Assembly (NCBI GenBank): GCA_003996215.1
Contig: QJPP01000027.1
Coordinates: forward strand, 682,001 to 746,000
DNA: 64,000 nucleotides
Source of the DNA: Jaltomata sinuosa
Lineage: Eukaryota; Streptophyta; Magnoliopsida; Solanales; Solanaceae
Reading direction: 5' to 3'
How positions within the stretch are numbered: position 1 is the first letter of the stretch; every line of letters starts with the position of its first letter. A model generated the notes under the pieces. The model saw nothing but the letters and a program-made list of their open reading frames with translations, was not told the DNA's origin and ran no database searches. Made by a program: the position numbers and the translations under genes. This document shows, one piece after another, positions 12,184 to 23,296 of this stretch.

Positions 12184-13633
12184 TGATAAGTTGATAATCT
12201 ACCAACTTATTTAGCTTTTATTCATGAGTTATTATCTTGATTTGATGTGATTTAGGAGGATTTTATGCCTTTATTATCTTATATGCAGGCACTCTTGATC
12301 AATGAAGAAAGAAGAGAATTTGAAACCAAATGAGCTACAAATGGAGGCTAAATAAAGATATGACCGAAAGAGAAAAGATCTGTCCAGGATGTGTGAGAGG
12401 ACCTGCGAGTCGCATGATGGAACCTGCATTTCGCAGGTGCCAGCGCATGAGAGATCTGGATCACTGCCTCACAGTACAGGCACCTACATGTCGCAAGTCA
12501 CCAAGGGTGACCGCAGGTGCCCACGCAGATAGAGCCGCAAGCAGGAGATTCTTTACTGCCTCGAAGACTTGGCACATGCGTGCCGCAAGTCAGTAAGAGA
12601 GACTGCAAGTGCCATCGCAGATGCTGTCGCAAGTGCTCTGAAGGGAAAAATAGTTCAGAATGTTTTTGCGTAATTGGGAAGTTTTCAAGATCCTTGTTGG
12701 GATATATGTGAGGGATATACACCAGCTTTTTCTCCAATTAGGAGAGAGTTGTTAGAGTACACATTTTTTTAGCTTTTCTTCTTTTTTCTTGAATTGAAAA
12801 ACACCATTGTTGAATACTTGAGCTTGAAACTGAAAATGAATGAAATTATTGAAAACTCACTTGGTATATTCTCTTGTTTCTTCATTATGAGTAGCTAAAT
12901 TCAATTCCAGCGGTGTGTGCATGATGGGTGTTTGAGTTTGAGAATGAGTGTTGATTATTTAGGTGTATAATTGATTATTATATATGAGTCTATTGAATCC
13001 TTCATGTTTTAATTATAAAATTGATGGTTGCAAATATTAATTTATCTTACTAAGTATGTGCTTGCTTGAGAAAGAGGTTCAACAATTGGGTAAGGATTCA
13101 ATAGTAGGAATTTGAGATTTTCACCATAAATTGAGGCTAGAAATAGCTTAATTTAGGAAATTCTCACCTAAGAGTTTAGGCTAGATATAGCTTGACTCAC
13201 CTAAGCCAATTGGTTGATTTGTTGCTCAACTATGGGGTTCGAAAGAAACCATAGTGTATATATGCTTAGTAGGTTGAAAAATAACTAAGCCTGACTTGAA
13301 CAAAGGCTACCCGCACTTTGATTGAAAATTAGCTTGCATAATCAACTCCTATCCCATGCATGACCCCATCAGAAGCACACCCGTAGTCTTTCAATCTTGA
13401 TATAAACACTTGTGTTTACGCCATTGCTTTGTTACAATTTGAATTTTCATTTCCAAAACCAATTCCCTCATTTTATTTACTTGCTTGAACAATACACTTG
13501 CTCTTGTGAATTAAATTTACAATTTGTGGCTAATCTTCGTACCAATCCTCGTGGATTCGACCTCGACTTGCATTGGATTATTATTTTGCGATGATCATTA
13601 CCACCTTCTTCGGGAGAGTTGTTTTGGACATCA
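12184..13633 (+). repeat. LTR H, Athila/Tat-like gypsy LTR
   Basis: Starts TGATAAGTTGATAATC after a polypurine-like run and ends GGACATCA at about 13633. The end contains the block CCTCGTGGATTCGACCTCG, typical of the 3' part of Athila/Tat-type LTRs. No primer-binding site follows, so this is a 3' or solo LTR. It carries a GC-rich island at 12390-12640 with repeated CGCAGGTGCC and CGCAAGTC-like words. The lineage name is inference. Confidence 0.6.
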
Positions 13634-13973
13634 TCAATGTGCCAAATGTATATTATCTGAAATTTACTGGGTTTTCTGCTATGGTAGCTTCTTATAACCA
13701 ACATACACCATGTGAGCTCATGATGTCCAACTTCTGTCCCAATTAAGACGTGTAGTAGTCTCTTGACACTATCAAATTATAATAAATATGTTATATTATT
13801 CCGTTCATGTATTATATTTTACCCCGTTGAAAGATTTGATATCGTTATTACTCTCTTATTCTTGCTATTTAACGTGAATATTATTCCTGGATAGAATTAT
13901 ATTTTCCCAACATGAGACACCAAAGTCAACATCCATCCAATAACGTGTTTGCAAATAAATAAAAACTGTAAAA
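13634..13973. other. Intergenic sequence, nothing recognised
   Basis: AT-rich sequence between LTR H and the next MITE. No domain, RNA gene or repeat is recognised. Confidence 0.5.
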
Positions 13974-14380
13974 GGTCATTCGGTAGAGTGCATTAGAAAA
14001 AATAATACATGCAGCACGAGTTGTTTAATAGGGTGTACACTCTATTTGGTATTAAGGTGTGTATAACTAATACTTGAAAATTCATGATATTAGTATTGCA
14101 ATGGATTCTAATGCATGCATTAGCATGATTAAAGACATAATTACCCGTCAAAACCTTTTTCACATCCTTTCCACCATATTTGTGGAAGGTATTTTTGTAA
14201 AAAAAATATTTTTTTTATAAAAATTATGCAATCATATTATTTTTAATACATTAAACTAAATAATGCATAAGAAAAATCTCAGCATAACTAATGCAAGTAT
14301 AACTAATATCAGCTTTACTAATAGAAACACTATTAATACACACTATTCTACACTATTCTTGTATACCCTACCAAATAACC
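13974..14380. mobile_element. MITE with GGTTATTTGGTAGGGT-type ends
   Basis: The left end GGTCATTCGGTAGAGTG and the inverted right end GGTTATTTGGTAGGGTA match at 13 of 17 positions, bounding about 400 bp of AT-rich, non-coding DNA with many TATTAGT/ACTAATA words. I could not identify a clean target duplication, so the superfamily is open. Confidence 0.6.
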
Positions 14381-14662
14381 CGTAAGTGCAATAAGTTCAC
14401 CCATTGAGAATGCAAAATATGCAGCATTGAAGTATCTTGATAGTTCCCTTGACTACTTTGGATTTGCTTGATTGAATTGATCAGCACTATTGCTATCCAG
14501 TAACATTATATGTTATAATAGTGGTGAAAACTTTATGTTAGTAATATTTTACCATGCATCCGTGATATGGTGAAAACATTATGTTAGTAGTAATTTATCA
14601 GCAATATTGCTATCAAATACCTTCAAACAATTTTTTTTTAAAAACAGCAAATTATGCCAGGC

Positions 14663-15370
14663 TAGGGCGGCATATCGGTTGGTTCGGTTCGATTTTGAAG
14701 GTTATCGGTTCAACTTAGAAGTTATCAGTTTGTAAACATGTTAAACCGTTAAAATATCGATTTATTGGTTATTAGTCATTATCGATTCGGTTATCGGTTT
14801 AACCGTTATGATTTCACACAAAAAAATTCTTCATCGAAAATCACTTAAAAATAAATTGACGAAGCAAATGAAACCATGTACATAAGTTGACAAATTGTAT
14901 CTTCTCAAAAGCAAACACTGACTTCTTGCCGTCTTTCTTCTAAAGAAATTCCCCAACAATGTATTTAGTGTTCCGTGTTTTGATAACAATGACAAAAGAA
15001 AAATAGATGCCCCTGAATTTGTTGTTAAGAGACAATTAGATCAAATGTGCGCCGAAGTTCAATAGGACGCTTAGTATAACATCATAAAAACATGATGCAA
15101 TAATAACTATTCTTGTCATGAAAGTATGAAACTAAACCCTAAGTCAAGAATTTTATATTGCGAAGGGTATAATTATAATTTATTACTCCATTTATTATTG
15201 GGTTATGGTTTAACCCATTAAAAAAAACTCAAAACCGTTAAAAACTGATAATCCGATAAAAAAAAACTTAAATCGTTACCGAACCGTTAAACCAATGACC
15301 ATTACCAAAAAATTAATAAAATATTTTTCAATTTGTATTATCAATTTATGTTCGATTTTGAACCGCCCTA
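14663..15370. mobile_element. Non-autonomous hAT-like element (708 bp)
   Basis: Both ends begin TAGGGCGG when read inward (14663-14670 and, inverted, 15363-15370). They are flanked by an 8-bp near-duplication, TGCCAGGC on the left and TGTCAGGC on the right. An 8-bp duplication with TAGGG ends is typical of hAT elements. The interior is rich in CGGTT/AACCG words near both ends (subterminal repeats) and has no transposase frame. It sits 300 bp upstream of the Nudix gene. Confidence 0.75.
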
Positions 15371-15672
15371 TGTCAGGCTGATTTATGAGGAGTAGATTTA
15401 TGTGGGGCGACGCAAGATGGATTAAAAATAACAAATAATGATATGTGGGGCTGGGCAGAGAAAGTTGAAATCCTTACATGTTTACACAGATTTGCCTCGC
15501 GACCGCACCACCACACGCAGTTTGTCAGCTCTAACACTTTTAATTTTAAAATATTAAATTATTTTAATTTAATTTAAGTACCAAGATTAGTCAAATTAAC
15601 TTGAGGAAAACCATTTTGGTAGAGGAGTATAAGAGGGGCCATTGCCTTCGAAGAAGTGAATTATTGCAAAAA

Positions 15673-18600
15673 ATGAGTTGCAATTACTTGTATCGTTCCG
15701 TTTCTCACTGTTTCCCTAACTTTATTTCATATACCCCAATTGCCCCTACCATTCCGAGTCTTAAATCTCCATTTTGCCCTTCCCGACGCCGGCAATTGCG
15801 TACATTTGCCATTTCAGCCGGCAATAGCTTCACCTGGGACGACGTTTTTCGTGTACCTGAATCTCCTCAAAATGACTCTTCTACCCTCTCAGATTTTTTC
15901 GATAAAATCAAGCTTTGTAATCGCAATTTGGTATCCCCTACCCTCTTTCTTCACTCTGCATATCTAAAATTAACTTAACAATAAGGGTTGTGCTTTTTAT
16001 GGAAAATATAATAGTAAGAAGTTTTAACAGGAGAAACAATGTGAATTCCTGCCTTTCGTGATTGAGGACCAAATAATTGGCTACATTCACCATGGGTAAG
16101 TTCATTTTCTGAATGTTTTTGTTCCTTTGTTTTCTCTCTTAACTAAATATTACTATTAGCGTGTTTGCCAAGCTTCTAAAATCCGTTTAAGACTGCTTTT
16201 TAAAAGAATATTTTTGTTGATAAGCAGTTTGTGTTTAATCAATAAATTTTAAAAATATTTTTGAGCAGTAATAAGTGTGTGACCAAACTTTTAGAAAATA
16301 TTTTTTAGTGTATTTTTTTCAAAAGTGTTTTTGGGCAAAACGTTTTTTTAACTTATAAAAAACAGCTTGTGCTGCTCTCTAGAACACTTATTTTCTCTCA
16401 AAAGCTTGGCTAAACACTTCACTTTTAAAAAATAAGCATTTTTTAGAAAAAATAAGCACTTTTAGGAAAAAATAAGTTTAGCCAAACATGCTACATATGT
16501 CAAGTTAAAATAAGTTTAGCCAAACATGCTATATATGTCAAGTTCAAGTTTATCTAGATAAGACATATTACATAAATGTGCCCTTTAACTTGGCTGGCAT
16601 CTATGCCCTTCAACTTTGGGTGTGCACAAATGGACACTAAAATTATCATAAATTTTAACCAAGTAGACGCGCGTATCCTACATGTTAAATCGCATGATAT
16701 GCATGCGTCCTACATGTCAAATCATATAGGATTTGCCATGTAGACACGTGTGTTTACTTATTTAATTTTATGAAAGTTTAAGTACCTACTTGTGCACACC
16801 CAAAGTTGGAGGGCCCACATGCCAGTCGAAGACAAGTTAAAGAACACGTTTATGTATTATGCCTCATAATAATGTTGCCCATTCAAAATAGAATTAGCAT
16901 AATACATAAACATATATTCAAACTTGGCCTCAGTTGGCAAGTAAGATTTCCAACTTTGAGAGTGCATATCTAGAGACCTCAACTTGGTCTCAACTGACAA
17001 CTAAACACTTCAACTCGTCTCCACTGTGTATCATGGACATGGACGCTAATGTGGTGCATAAATTTTGGAGGTATTTAGATGACCATTTTGTAAGTTGGAG
17101 TGTTCAACTGACACATAGGAGACGAGTTGAGGTGTCTAGATGTACACTCTCAAAGTTGAAGTGCTTACTTGCCAGCTTAGGCCAAGTTTGAGTGTTTGTG
17201 TATGTATTATGCCAATATAATATATTTTATCATTGGATCAGATAGCTATTCTTAGTGATTTAAGATTTTGTGTTTTGTTTGATGAGAAGGTAAATAATAT
17301 TTGGTTATTTAGGTTTGCTGATTTTCTGAAGCCATTTCACAATGTATTCATTTTCCCACAAGATAATACCTATGGTAGTCATCTTGGATGTCATTGTACT
17401 TTACATCCAAACCTGAGTACACCCAAAGATCGAACTAAAGCTGTAGCCAATGTCATTAAATCTTTGGGCGAACTGATCCCCGGCATAAGAAATGAGGTAC
17501 TTCAAACCATTGATACCTTTTGTCTCTAATATTTCTTCATTTACAACTTCTGAAAACTTTTAGCTAAAAGTCCTAAGAGTAAAGCTTGCTTCCTCCAAGA
17601 TAACATCTTTGCTACGTTGATCACGGGTAGTTTTATCCGGTTGCTTCAGCTTTCGGGGAACCAATATTTTTCTCACTGGAACGGGCTGCTGCACCATACT
17701 TTGGGATAAAGGTGCGCTATTCAGTTTTTCCACTTAAACTAATTACATCGTCTCTTAATAATGTGGCTATACATCGTTAAATCTTTCTGAACTGATATTA
17801 GTCTTTGTTTTGTTATGACCTGTCATTATAGGTTTGTTTTCTCAGCTTATGATGGATATTCATACCCACTACTTAGTGTTAGTTTGATAGCTTAAGCAGG
17901 CCCTTTTTCTTTTCTAATGATGTCCCCAACCCGTTAACAATTCGTATCATGTGACTTTTGGCTATCTCTTTATCAAATGTTCATGGTGGTAAGTGAAGGA
18001 GATTTCTGGCAGTTTTCGTTTTTATTTTGTCTGGAATGTCGAGATAAGGTCATTAATCAACTATCACTTCGAATTTTCCAATACTTGAAATCCTTTGAAC
18101 TTCCTGAGTTGATGTCTAGGTTGGCTTTTACACTTGCAACAATTTTTCCGTCATTTGATCTCTGTTTATGAGAGATAGAAACAATTGAGACCCACCTATT
18201 ATAAGCCTTGACATTTCTTTCTGGAGGCCATCTGCTAGCAGGTTGGGCATGTGATACTTCTTTTGACTTTCTCGCTCATGCCTTCTATTTTAATTTTTAT
18301 GACTCTTTGTTGATAGCAGGCTTATGGAGTTCAGATGAATGGCTATCTTGAGAAAGATGAGCAGAAATTTCTATGGCTAGGAAAGAGAAGCGAACAAAAA
18401 TCCACCTATCCTGGAATGCTGGATCAATTAGCCGCTGGGGGGTTGGTATGTAACACCCTTCAAGGTTAATGGTTTATCAAAGATTATCGTTATATATGTA
18501 CCTATAGCCTTACTGATATCCTGGATTTAGTCACTCCCTTGGATCTAAACATGCTTCAGATGAAAATTCTTTTGCCACTTCATAAACAGTATTTTGTTCA

Positions 18601-20311
18601 TTCCTTATCAAAGAAACCTACCAACAATCCTCATCAATTATTTTTTGTGGAGTAGTTCTTTGGTGCGGATCATACTGTAGGATAGTAGTCAATATTGTGC
18701 AAACATGATTATTTCTTGGTCGATTAATGTTCATTTACGCGGTTTTGGATGCAGCCACATGATATTTCTTGTGGAGAAAATCTTATTAAGGAATGTGAAG
18801 AGGAGGCAGGGATACCAAGATCTATTTCTCATAAGTAAGATCAATTCTCCATTTGGCAATAATAACCATCAATCTAAGGCACTCTACTATCTGCTTGATG
18901 TTTTGAATGGTATTAATGTTTCTTTATATTATGCTTGTTCATGTAGCTTATGAATTTTCTTGTCATGATCAGAGCTATACCAGTTGGAGCTGTGTCCTAC
19001 AGTGACATAGAAGGGTATAGGATGAAGAGAGATGTCCTCTTTTGTTATGATCTTAAGATTCCCGAGGGCTTCATTCCTCATAATGAGGGTAAGCTTACTA
19101 AATTTTCAATTTGTATCCAAGCACTAAACCAAAGCATTAGATGTATTTTCGGTTTCCCAACTAAGCTATTTAAAATGCTGTATTTCGTATTTTGGTCTTC
19201 ACGTGGAACAAGCATCCTTCTAGGTGAATGGCTTCTTTCTATTTATTTCAGATGCTGATAGAATTTTAGTCAATCTCTGCTCTTTTGTGTTTTGTTACAG
19301 ATGGGGAGGTAGAAAGCTTTCGATTGGTCCCAGTCACACAAGTTGCAAATATCATCCGAAAAACATCATTCTTCAAAGCAAACTGCAATCTTGTCATTAT
19401 TGATTTCCTTGTCAGGCATGGGTAGGAATATCATAAATCTTGTCATTATTGATTTCCTTTTCCGGCATGGGTAGGAATGTCATACCATTTACTTTAATAT
19501 TTCCATCCAACTTATGAGTCATTTATTCTTTTTATTTCTGTCCTGCCGCAGTAAACACCATTTCGGTTATGAAGTTTAAACTAACGTTCTTGTTGTAAAA
19601 GTGAACAATGATCTAAACTATCTGAGCCAGTTTTGAATTAACAAAATTAGCAGCCAATGTTTTTCACAAACACAAAGTTACATTGCTGTAAGGCACAGAG
19701 AGAGCCCAAGACTTACAGTAGCCCTCAGCCTTTGCACTTAGGTTAGACCACATTCTCTTAATAATAGGACACATGTAGCTATTGCCCAAATTTGGTTTAT
19801 CTTGCAGAATTGACTGAACCACCAAGCCTTATGACGTAATGGTGTCTATAGTTACTTGCGAAGTGCAAGGTCTAGGGTTCAAATCCATCCTGCCAAAATT
19901 TGAAATCATGACTATCTAGTGGTTATTGACTGAAATCTCCGAAGAAATTCAAGCATTGAAACAATTGGCGTCCAGTCTTTCATTTTGAACCAACACCTTA
20001 TTTTGCATAGCCTTCTTATAATTTTTTCACACTTTCCCAGTTTGCTTTTAAAAATCAAAATCTGGTAATCTAATGTAGACTTTAACTGCATCTGAAGGTA
20101 GCTTGAAATATCTGTAGTCTCAGTATAAGCAGCCTCCAAAATTTATCTATTATGGTTCCTTCTTGTTGTTCTCCCTCTATATGCATCTCATCGTGGTTTT
20201 CTCAGACTCTAATCCCACATTTCCATTCGAAATAATACCAGGCACATCAGACCAGAAGAGTTTGGGTACCTAAGGCTACTGCAGAGTTTGAGAAGTGGGT
20301 ATTGCTCGTAA
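15673..20311 (+). CDS. Nudix hydrolase, NUDX20-like, chloroplastic; nine exons
   Basis: Exons, from GT-AG sites and continuous frame: 15673-15930, 16031-16095, 17313-17496, 17631-17711, 18320-18445, 18755-18834, 18973-19088, 19301-19421, 20242-20311; 366 residues. The first about 60 residues are rich in Ser, Arg and Pro with few acids, like a plastid transit peptide. Next comes the DUF4743 / thiamine-pyrophosphokinase-related N-domain (YIHHGFADFL, then LERAAAPYFGIKAYG about 181-199). The Nudix domain has its box at about 236-258: GGLPHDISC, then KECEEEAGI. The Nudix signature Arg is Lys and the Glu at box position 7 is Ile, but the metal-binding Glu251, Glu254 and Glu255 are present. The end reads EEFGYLRLLQSLRSGYCS. 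Family knowledge: the Arabidopsis NUDX20 and yeast relatives clear damaged (oxo/oxy) thiamin diphosphates; that activity is inferred here. No broken exon. An upstream in-frame TTG stretch at 15601 lacks an ATG, so 15673 is taken as the start. Expression is not shown. Confidence 0.92.
16158..16492. mobile_element. MITE-like insertion 1 in intron 2
   Basis: The left end AGCGTGTTTGCCAAGCTT and the inverted right end AGCATGTTTGGCTAAACTT match over most of about 18 bases. The interior is a set of AAAAGTGTTTTT/AAAAACACTT words that could fold back. The right end is tandemly repeated at 16473-16543 (two copies of about 39 bp containing TTTAGCCAAACATGCTA). Confidence 0.6.
16561..16865. mobile_element. 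MITE-like insertion 2 in intron 2
   Basis: Long imperfect inverted ends. The left end has ACATAAATGTGCCCTTTAAC and, further in, CAACTTTGGGTGTGCACAA; the right end carries both in inverted order near 16785-16865. It is about 305 bp with no coding content. It contains two TCCTACATGT words inside. Confidence 0.7.
16897..17212. mobile_element. MITE-like insertion 3 in intron 2
   Basis: The ends GCATAATACATAAACATAT and, inverted, GCATAATACATACACAAAC share the first 12 bases. Further in, both arms carry TCAAACTTGGCCT and GGCAAGTAAG. Most of the 316 bp can pair with itself. The frame that crosses it (16934-17191) is a chance result of the inverted repeat. Its terminal sequence resembles the right end of insertion 2 (TGTATTATGCC), so the two may be related families. 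Confidence 0.75.
19388..19485 (+). repeat. 49-bp tandem duplication across the exon 8 donor
   Basis: 19388-19436 and 19437-19485 are near-identical copies containing CTTGTCATTATTGATTTCC, the last bases of exon 8 and the splice donor GGCATGGGTAGGAAT. The second copy therefore repeats the end of exon 8 and its donor inside intron 8. Use of the second donor would read through GGGTAG, an in-frame stop, so the first donor is the productive one. Confidence 0.9.
19815..19900 (+). mobile_element. tRNA-derived SINE-like fragment in intron 8
   Basis: A box-A-like ATGACGTAATGGTG (19831-19844) and a box-B-like GGTTCAAATCC (19876-19886) lie about 32 bp apart, the usual spacing of an internal RNA polymerase III promoter. 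No complete tRNA cloverleaf is seen. This is typical of the head of plant SINEs. The 3' end is not clear. Confidence 0.5.
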
Positions 20312-21183
20312 GTATAATCAGCTTCCCTTCTGCCGGGGTTCTTTCCTTGTGTTTTGCCATTTTGCAGATAAGCAGATTTATTTTTATGGGGTGACGATGC
20401 GCATTGTATAGAGGAATCATGAAAAGAAGAAGGAAGAAGAGAAAAAAATGTAAATCAATGTCCATTGTTGTGCCATATTCAGTAAATACACTGACGTCCA
20501 AGTTCTTTAATTGATCTAGAACACCCATTCTTGATCCTTGAATATTTTTAAAAGTATAAAGCCCTTTTGTTCCTTCTGTAGACTTGCAGCCTTGTTCTGG
20601 TGGTCCAGTTCCCCTGGTTAATTGCTGTTGTGCTTAAATAATTTGCGTCCCTAATCTTATGAAGTTTTTAGACTTGCTTATTAACACAAAGGATTAGGGA
20701 CAATCAGAATTATCAATGATGATCCTGCGGAAAGAAAATATTCGTAAATAAGCAGTTTATCTTAGATCTATCTGTCTTTGCATCTGGATTGAAAAATTGT
20801 TTAGGCATGTAGTAATCTTGGAGATGTGAGAAACAGAATACGGATGAAATTGTGTGTTAATTATGTTTTGAATTTTTTCCACGTATATTTTAGGAAATTC
20901 ATAATCCCTATTAGTTTAAAAAACTCATTAACCTAATCGATTTGAGAAAGAAAAATAGAGTCCTTGTATGATTGCGAGGAACTTTTTCTTATAGGTTTGG
21001 GACTATTTTGGATCTATATATAGGGGTTGTAGTTGGGGATTCATAAAGCAATGTACACTTCTTCTCTTTCATTGTGGAAAACTCTCTCAGCATTTGCTTG
21101 GAGGATTAGGCCTAGTCGAATCTCGTTAAATCCTTATGTTATTTTTCTTCTCTATTTTCTCTGTGTAATTGTGTGCTAGTTAA
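20312..21183 (+). other. 3' flank of the Nudix gene; possible small LTR
   Basis: The first few hundred bases should hold the 3' UTR; no firm poly(A) signal can be picked. At about 21012-21024 the sequence CTATATATAGGGG looks like a TATA box, followed by a CT-rich leader. The segment 20855-21185 starts TGTTAA and ends TTAACA, as a small LTR might, but I found no target duplication, so a solo LTR is only a possibility. Confidence 0.3.
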
Positions 21184-21393
21184 CACAATGTTTTCGCAAC
21201 AATTAAGTGTATATGCGAACGGAAATTTTCATGCTTCTACATATTTTATGCACGTTTTATGGTGAATATTTTATATTTGTCCGATCCACACAATGTTTTC
21301 GCAACAATTAAGTGTATATGCGAACGGAAATTTTCATGCTTCTACATATTTTATACACGTTTTATGGTGAATATTTTATATTTGTCCGATCCA
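21184..21393 (+). repeat. 105-bp direct tandem duplication
   Basis: 21184-21288 and 21289-21393 differ at only a few bases (for example TATGCACG against TATACACG). Each copy contains CAATGTTTTCGCAACAATTA and ends TTTGTCCGATCC. No coding content. Confidence 0.9.
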
Positions 21394-21485
21394 ATCAAAT
21401 GATTTCGAGGTAAATGTTTCTTTGAGATCATGAAAAAACTCTCTTGAAAGCGCTAGCCCTGGTAAAACTTCATCCCGATGGCGAT

Positions 21486-22444
21486 CATTTTTCTGGAAAA
21501 TGTTTTTCAATTTTCTCATGTTTGATTGACTTAAATCTTTTGGAAAATATTTTCCAAATGAACTTACTTCCTCAAATATAAGGAAAATGACTTCCCTTTA
21601 AAAAGTAAGGAAAATATTTTTCAAGACTCTTTCAACCTCACACCTCAACTTTCCACCCTAACCCAACTACCCAAGTCTCGGGTACCGATTTTCGACACTA
21701 ACCTAGGATTTGACTCCTGTTTTTTGACTCGAGACTTGACTCCCGACCTCGATTCGAGACCCAACTCTCAACCTCGACACGCACTCTTGACTCGATACCT
21801 GACTCGGGATCAAGAATCGAGGTCGGGTATCAGGTCAGGATTCAGGAGTCGTGGTTGGATTCGGGTCGTAAGTTGAGTGTTAGAGTCGGGTCCTCGATTG
21901 GGAATCGAGGTTTTTTACTTGGTTGAGAGTCAGGGTCGGATCTTGGGTCGAGAGTTGGGGTTGGGTCTTGGGTCGGGTGTCGGGGACAAGTCTCGGGTCG
22001 AGTGTCGGGGTAGGGTCTCAGGTCAGATGTCGTGGTTGGGTCCGGGTCGGGGTCGGGGTCGGGTGTTCGGATTGGGTCTCGGGTCGAGTGTCGGGGTCAA
22101 GTGTCGGCGTCGGGAGTCGAAGTCGGGTCCCGGGTCGGGAGTCGGGTCTTGGGTCGGGAGTCGGAGTCAAATCCCAATTCGGGTGTCGGGGTCGGGGATC
22201 AGTTGTCGAGGTTGGTTCCCGTGTCAGGAACTATTTTCCTAAAAAGTATTTTGTACTCTCTAGCCAAACACTAAAATATATTTTCTGAAAAATATTTTTC
22301 ATTCACCAACCAAACACTAGAAAATATTTTCCGGAAAATGTTTTCCACTCACCAACCAAACATGAGAAAATAAGTAAGAAACCAACTTGTTTTCCATGAA
22401 AATATTTTCTAGGAAAACATTTTCCTTCATATCAAACACACCCT
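21486..22444. mobile_element. Foldback-type element with GGAAAATGTTTTCC arms
   Basis: Both flanks of the GC-rich core carry GGAAAATATTTTCC words and TTTTCTCATGTTTG in opposite orientation (left about 21495-21560, right about 22320-22400), so the ends can fold back. The core is a C-rich arm (21680-21800) followed by a G-rich arm (21800-22230) that are partly complementary. No transposase. Exact ends and target duplication are not resolved. Confidence 0.55.
21800..22230 (+). repeat. GGGTCGGG minisatellite
   Basis: A degenerate short-period repeat built from GGGTCTCGGGTCGAGTGTCG- and GGGTCGGGAGTCGG-like units. The stretch 22038-22063 has five runs of three or four G separated by two or three bases. 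The three frames that stay open across it encode only Gly/Ser/Val/Arg repeats and are not genes. Confidence 0.85.
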
Positions 22445-23160
22445 TAAACATGAGCAATGAAAACCCTATTTCCATTAAGGACCTTGCTCACGTGCATTGT
22501 GAACCCATAATTGTGTGGGAAGAGAAAGAAGTGAATAATATGATCATGCTAGAAATTTTGCAATATGCAGTTACAGGGAAATTTTTATATGGATGACCAA
22601 AACTCGAAGAAACACATAAAATTGTCTCTCTACATTGTGAAATAAAATTGAAATGCAAGATAGGGTTCTTGCGTGATAGGCACACATATTGATTCGATTG
22701 ATGACTATGGAGGATTGTGTGCATGTTATGTCAAAGCCCGGTTACTTTCTCAGAGTCAAGAATGACTATTATCGTATGTGATCATTAAAGTGGGAGCTCA
22801 TGGTTTAACCCTGAAGTTGAAGCATCGGCTGCCCTAGCATGGATTTTCTTTCCTGCCTTAACATCTAGTTTTTTTGTAAAGAAATCCTTATTCACGATGA
22901 CTAAAACTTTTGGTAAGCTTTTGTAAGTAGACATGGGAACAAAAAACCAATCCAGACTTAGTTGTGCTAAAGTGTAAGTCAGAGTTGATTTGTTATGTGA
23001 ATTTCCCTACAAAAATCAATGTGGGTATAAAGAAGGCGAATTCTAAGGAAGTTATTTCAACCTTGATCAGTATTAGATACGATTACATGTCAAAATATTG
23101 CAAAACATGCAAACTGCAAGGCACGAGGAGAATGAATGTTTTGTCTTACATCTGGAGTTG
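22441..23160 (+). pseudogene. DUF4283-type retroelement protein fragment
   Basis: In shifting frames the plus strand reads the DUF4283 pattern of plant LINE-like ORF1 proteins: VWEEKEVNNMIMLEILQYAV, GKFLYGWP, KIGFLRDRH, FFVKKSLFTMTKTFGK, then a degenerate CAKVKVRVDLL and a start of the zinc knuckle (KYCKTCKLQG, about 23090-23120). Several stops and frameshifts separate the pieces. No reverse transcriptase follows; LTR G begins about 130 bp later. Confidence 0.75.
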
Positions 23161-23296
23161 AAACTAATTAAAGAAAAGGAGAAGAAACAATATGAAATAC
23201 AACAAACATCTACTCCAATAAAGACACTAACCAGTGGTAACATAGATAGTAGCTCTCACTAGAACAAACCCAAGCAGAACAACACAGTGGATGATG

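Noticed and set aside
12330..12737. Frames on both strands in the GC-rich part of LTR H
   Set aside because: They coincide with the repeated-word island in an LTR; no similarity to a known protein.
15601..15672. Longer N-terminus for the Nudix protein from the upstream in-frame stretch
   Set aside because: It begins with TTG and contains no ATG before 15673; the protein from 15673 already has a transit-peptide-like start and family-like length.
16934..17191. 85-codon frame in intron 2
   Set aside because: It spans an inverted-repeat MITE inside a spliced intron of the Nudix gene.
19831..19886. Possible tRNA gene
   Set aside because: Only promoter-like boxes are present; no acceptor stem or cloverleaf can be drawn.
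21877..22288. Three overlapping Gly/Ser/Val/Arg-rich frames
   Set aside because: They come from one minisatellite read in three frames; low-complexity translation, no codon signal.
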